A DNA stretch of 64,000 bases, from contig CAZBED010000006.1 of the NCBI GenBank assembly GCA_964490845.1, positions 96,536 to 160,535 of the forward strand, read 5' to 3'. Source of the stretch: JADJSS01 sp964490845. Lineage in GTDB: Bacteria > Bacteroidota > Bacteroidia > Chitinophagales > JADIYW01. The notes below the pieces were generated by a model. The model did not search any database. It saw only the letters and a list, made by a program, of their open reading frames with translations, and was not told the DNA's origin. The position numbers and the translations under genes are program-made. How positions within the stretch are numbered: the stretch's first letter is position 1; every line of letters begins with the position of its first letter. Shown here one piece after another: positions 61,063-64,000 of this stretch.

Positions 61063-63933
61063 ATGAATAAACACATTGCACCGTTTTTCTTTTTTCTTTT
61101 CATTGGATTAACTACATTTTCTCAGCCGTATTCAGTTTCAGGAAAGGTGCTGGACACAAAAGACAATGCGCCGCTAATCGGAGTTAATATTTTATTAGTC
61201 AACCCGCTGGATTCTGCCTCGAATAAAGGCACCAGCACGGATGCCGACGGCTACTTTCGCCTGGATGGTATCATGAATGGCCAATACATTCTGAATATCT
61301 CGTACATCAGTTATAAAACAGTTGAAAAAAAGCTTTCGGTAAAAGACGCGCCGGTTGAACTGGAAAATCTGATGTTAACTGAAGACAGCAAATTACTGAA
61401 AGAAGTAGTGGTGGAGGCCAAGCAGATACGTGTTCAGCAATTGGGAGATACTTCGCAGTTTAATGCAGATGCTTTTAAAGTCAATAAAGATGCCAGTACG
61501 GAAGACTTGCTGCTAAAAATGCCGGGTGTGACTTCCGACAATGGAACGGTAAAAGTGAACGGCGAAGAAGTGAAAAAAATCCTCGTGAATGGCAAACCAT
61601 TTTTTGGTGATGACCCCCGTGCAGCTATTCAGAACTTACCGGCGGAAATCATCGATAAGATACAGGTCTTCGACCGAATGAGCGACCAGGCAGCATTTAC
61701 TGGATTTGACGATGGGAATTCCCAGAAAACGATAAATATCTTAACCAAAAACGGATTAGCCGCTTCTAAACTCGGGAAATTCTATGCAGGGTATGGCGGA
61801 CCGGGCAATCGCTTTAATGTTGGTTTTAATGTGAATGCCTTCAATGGCGACCGCCGGGTATCGCTTTTAGGTATGAGTAATAATATCAATCAGCAGAATT
61901 TTAATATTCAGGATTTAGTAGGGGCTACGGGTACTTCCGGAAACAGAGGCGGTGGCGGACAGGGCAGGATGGGAAGAAATAATCCGGTTAATAATTTTCT
62001 GATAGGCCAGCAAAATGGTATTTCCACTACTACCGCGCTCGGGCTGAATTATGCGGATAAGATTGGAAAACAAAAGAAGGTGTCTGTGTCCGGTTCATAT
62101 TTTTTTAATGCGACATTGAATGATAATATCAGCACCAGTACCAGAAATTATATTTCCACATCCGACAGTGGATTGGTGTATGATGAAACAAAAGAGACAA
62201 ACAGCAAGAACTTCAACAACCGTCTGAATATGCGTATTGAATATGCCATTGACTCCAATAATACGCTGATAGTAACGCCCTCGTTAAGCACACAGAATAA
62301 TAAATCTACCTCAGCGCTCGATGCAGCCAATATTAAAAATACGGAGACAGTCAGCAGTACCTCAACGAATCAAAGCGTCAGGCATACCGGTATTAATTTC
62401 TCGAATGATATCTTATATCAGCACAAGTTTCTTAAAAAAGGCAGAACGATTTCAGTAAACCTTACGACTTCGGTAAATACCAGGAAGTCAGCAGCAGATT
62501 TGTTTACCATGAATACATCACAACCGGATTCCATTATCCTTACAGATTCGATAGACCAAAAGGCTGTTGTAAAATCTATCGGGTATACGATTTCCGGCAG
62601 CGTGGTATATACCGAACCCGTTAAAAAATTCGGACAATTTTCCATTACCTATACGCCATCATTTACCAAATCTATCTCTGACCGGACTACTAATAATTTT
62701 GATACATTAACCGGAGACTACACAGATTTGGATACTACTTTGAGCAATCGTTTCATAAATCATTATATCACCAATAAACTGGGAATAGCCTATCGCTATA
62801 ACAATAAAAAAATCAACTGGACAATTGGGGTCGGCGGACAGCATGCGTTGCTGCAAAGCAATCAAACATTTCCCGAAATATTTTCTGTAAATAAAAGTTT
62901 CTGGTCGGTTTTACCGAATGTGGAATTTAATTATAAACTCTCTAAGACGGATAATCTGCGCTTTTTCTACCGTACATCCACCAACCCTCCATCCATTACC
63001 CAGCTGCAGGATGTTATAGACAACAGCAATTCCCTGATGCTGACTTCCGGTAACCCTGATTTGAAACAGACGTTTACCCAAAACATCGGATTGCGGGTGG
63101 GCAGAACAAATACTGATAAAGCGACTAATCTTTTTGTGTTTGCCAATGCGTCCAATACTATAAATTATATTTCTAATGCCACGACTTTTTTTCAGCGGGA
63201 TACCCTGCTGAATGATATATCTGCGACGTCTGGTTCTCAGCTCGTCCGGCCGGTAAACCTAAACGGGTACTGGAATGTCCGCTCGTTTATTACGTATGGT
63301 TTTCCGATTACGAAAATAAAATGCAATATGAATATCAACGGCGGTTTTGTTTATACCAGAATACCTGCTTTGATTAATGACGTACGCAACAATGCCAATA
63401 CGTATGCATTAAACGCAGGATTTTCACTCAGCAGCAACATCAGCAAAAAAATTGATTTTACAGTTTCGTATAACGGAAATTATTCCTTTGTGCGCAATTC
63501 GCTGCAGCAGCAAAATAATTCCAATTATTTTACGCACATCGCTTCTGCAAAAATTAATTATCAGTTCTGGAAGGGATTTGTATTGAATACTTCTGTTTCC
63601 AATAACCTGAATGCAGGCGGCTCGGCCTCTTTTAATACCAGCTTCTGGTTGTTGAATGCTTCGTTAGCGTATAAATTCCTGAAAGATGAAAGCCTGGAAG
63701 TAAAATTCGGTGCAAATGACATTCTAAATCAAAATCGAAATATCACACGAAATGTAACGGAAGTTTACACAGAAGATGTTCGTTCCAATGCATTGCAACG
63801 GTATTTCATGGGGACCATTACCTATACGCTGAAAAAAAGCGGAGCAAGTGCAAAAACCGAAGATACTAAGCCGAAAGATTTTATGCTGATGCCGCCTCCG
63901 GGTGGAATGCCACCGCCACAACCGGGGAATTAG
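61063..63933 (+). CDS. Outer-membrane beta-barrel protein, TonB-receptor-like with carboxypeptidase-regulatory domain
   Basis: The 956-residue protein has a signal peptide (about 1-21), a CarboxypepD_reg-like domain (about 24-105, YSVSGKVLDTKDNAPLIGVNI), a plug-like domain (about 130-230, VKVNGEEVKKILVNGKPFFG) and a large barrel of the OMP_b-brl_3 type. A Gly-rich loop GNRGGGGQGRMGR lies near residue 297. The tail is unusually Pro-rich (MPPPGGMPPPQPGN) after the last strand. No SusD-like partner or TonB box was seen. It probably transports or binds an unknown ligand. Confidence 0.88.
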   Translation: MNKHIAPFFFFLFIGLTTFSQPYSVSGKVLDTKDNAPLIGVNILLVNPLDSASNKGTSTDADGYFRLDGIMNGQYILNISYISYKTVEKKLSVKDAPVELENLMLTEDSKLLKEVVVEAKQIRVQQLGDTSQFNADAFKVNKDASTEDLLLKMPGVTSDNGTVKVNGEEVKKILVNGKPFFGDDPRAAIQNLPAEIIDKIQVFDRMSDQAAFTGFDDGNSQKTINILTKNGLAASKLGKFYAGYGGPGNRFNVGFNVNAFNGDRRVSLLGMSNNINQQNFNIQDLVGATGTSGNRGGGGQGRMGRNNPVNNFLIGQQNGISTTTALGLNYADKIGKQKKVSVSGSYFFNATLNDNISTSTRNYISTSDSGLVYDETKETNSKNFNNRLNMRIEYAIDSNNTLIVTPSLSTQNNKSTSALDAANIKNTETVSSTSTNQSVRHTGINFSNDILYQHKFLKKGRTISVNLTTSVNTRKSAADLFTMNTSQPDSIILTDSIDQKAVVKSIGYTISGSVVYTEPVKKFGQFSITYTPSFTKSISDRTTNNFDTLTGDYTDLDTTLSNRFINHYITNKLGIAYRYNNKKINWTIGVGGQHALLQSNQTFPEIFSVNKSFWSVLPNVEFNYKLSKTDNLRFFYRTSTNPPSITQLQDVIDNSNSLMLTSGNPDLKQTFTQNIGLRVGRTNTDKATNLFVFANASNTINYISNATTFFQRDTLLNDISATSGSQLVRPVNLNGYWNVRSFITYGFPITKIKCNMNINGGFVYTRIPALINDVRNNANTYALNAGFSLSSNISKKIDFTVSYNGNYSFVRNSLQQQNNSNYFTHIASAKINYQFWKGFVLNTSVSNNLNAGGSASFNTSFWLLNASLAYKFLKDESLEVKFGANDILNQNRNITRNVTEVYTEDVRSNALQRYFMGTITYTLKKSGASAKTEDTKPKDFMLMPPPGGMPPPQPGN

Positions 63934-63938
63934 TCTTC

Positions 63939-64000
63939 TTATTCTACCACTTTCTCCATCTTCATGCCACGGGAACCTTTTAATAAGATTTCTGCATCGG
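63939..64000 (-). CDS. murF: UDP-N-acetylmuramoyl-tripeptide--D-alanyl-D-alanine ligase, C-terminal end (partial)
   Basis: Only the last 19 codons are present on the minus strand, reading DAEILLKGSRGMKMEKVVE before the stop. The KGSRGMKME signature is typical of the MurF C-terminus. MurF adds D-Ala-D-Ala to the peptidoglycan precursor. Five bases separate its stop from the convergent stop of the barrel gene. Confidence 0.78.
   Translation of the reverse strand, partial: DAEILLKGSRGMKMEKVVE

Noticed and set aside
61063..63933. SusC-type nutrient receptor of a polysaccharide utilisation locus
   Set aside because: No SusD homologue, glycoside hydrolase or sensor gene lies nearby, and the barrel fits OMP_b-brl_3 better than SusC.

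Overview
The window is chromosomal DNA from a Bacteroidota bacterium, most likely a gliding or type IX secreting member of the Chitinophagales/Sphingobacteriia side of the phylum. The evidence is a GldC homologue (33775-34122), a PhoD-type phosphatase ending in a type IX secretion sorting domain, a TonB-dependent receptor-like barrel with an N-terminal carboxypeptidase-regulatory domain, an OmpA protein with five thrombospondin type 3 repeats, and several Bacteroidota promoters of the form TTG-N20-22-TAnnTTTG. Species-level placement is not possible from this sequence alone.

Layout. 1-6.2 kb: the end of an ABC transporter ATPase, a MarC membrane protein, an OmpA-like porin, a helix-hairpin-helix protein, an acyl-CoA dehydrogenase, then rpsU-xerC-hpf. 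6.2-6.9 kb: a gene-free stretch with composite palindromic repeats. 6.9-20 kb: the translation/transcription superoperon, four tRNAs (Thr-TGT, Tyr-GTA, Gly-TCC, Thr-GGT), tuf, tRNA-Trp, secE, nusG, rplKAJL, rpoB, rpoC. 20-28.8 kb: small regulators and Fe-S proteins, a lipoprotein of a three-member family, a secreted four-repeat protein, a PhoD phosphatase and an ABC-F ATPase. 28.9-33.7 kb: a nitrite-reduction operon (outer-membrane channel, NirK fused to cytochrome c, NirV-like protein, Sco copper chaperone) with a divergent Rrf2/NsrR-like regulator. 34.2-39.1 kb: a TetR-controlled tripartite efflux system (TolC, EmrA-like and EmrB-like). 39.2-49.7 kb: mixed housekeeping and unknown genes, with a small GIY-YIG nuclease gene sitting in dispersed repeats at 43.3-44.0 kb. 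49.7-53.8 kb: a compact minus-strand operon of CocE-type hydrolase, sphingosine-phosphate-lyase-like enzyme and phosphatidylserine synthase. 53.9-64 kb: surface proteins and lipoproteins, ComM, an arginase-fold protein without its metal ligands, a large outer-membrane barrel protein and the tail of murF.

Most of the window is ordinary core genome. The less explained parts are (i) the GIY-YIG gene flanked on both sides by related repeats whose motifs recur at 6.5 kb and 60.8 kb, (ii) a composite GCAGAGTC repeat element with a second palindrome nested in its first loop, (iii) the three-member lipoprotein family and the CK-x4-C four-repeat secreted protein, and (iv) the nirK operon with its divergent Fe-S-type regulator. 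No CRISPR array, prophage, rRNA operon or recognisable insertion sequence was seen. All functional calls come from reading motifs by eye; no database search was run.
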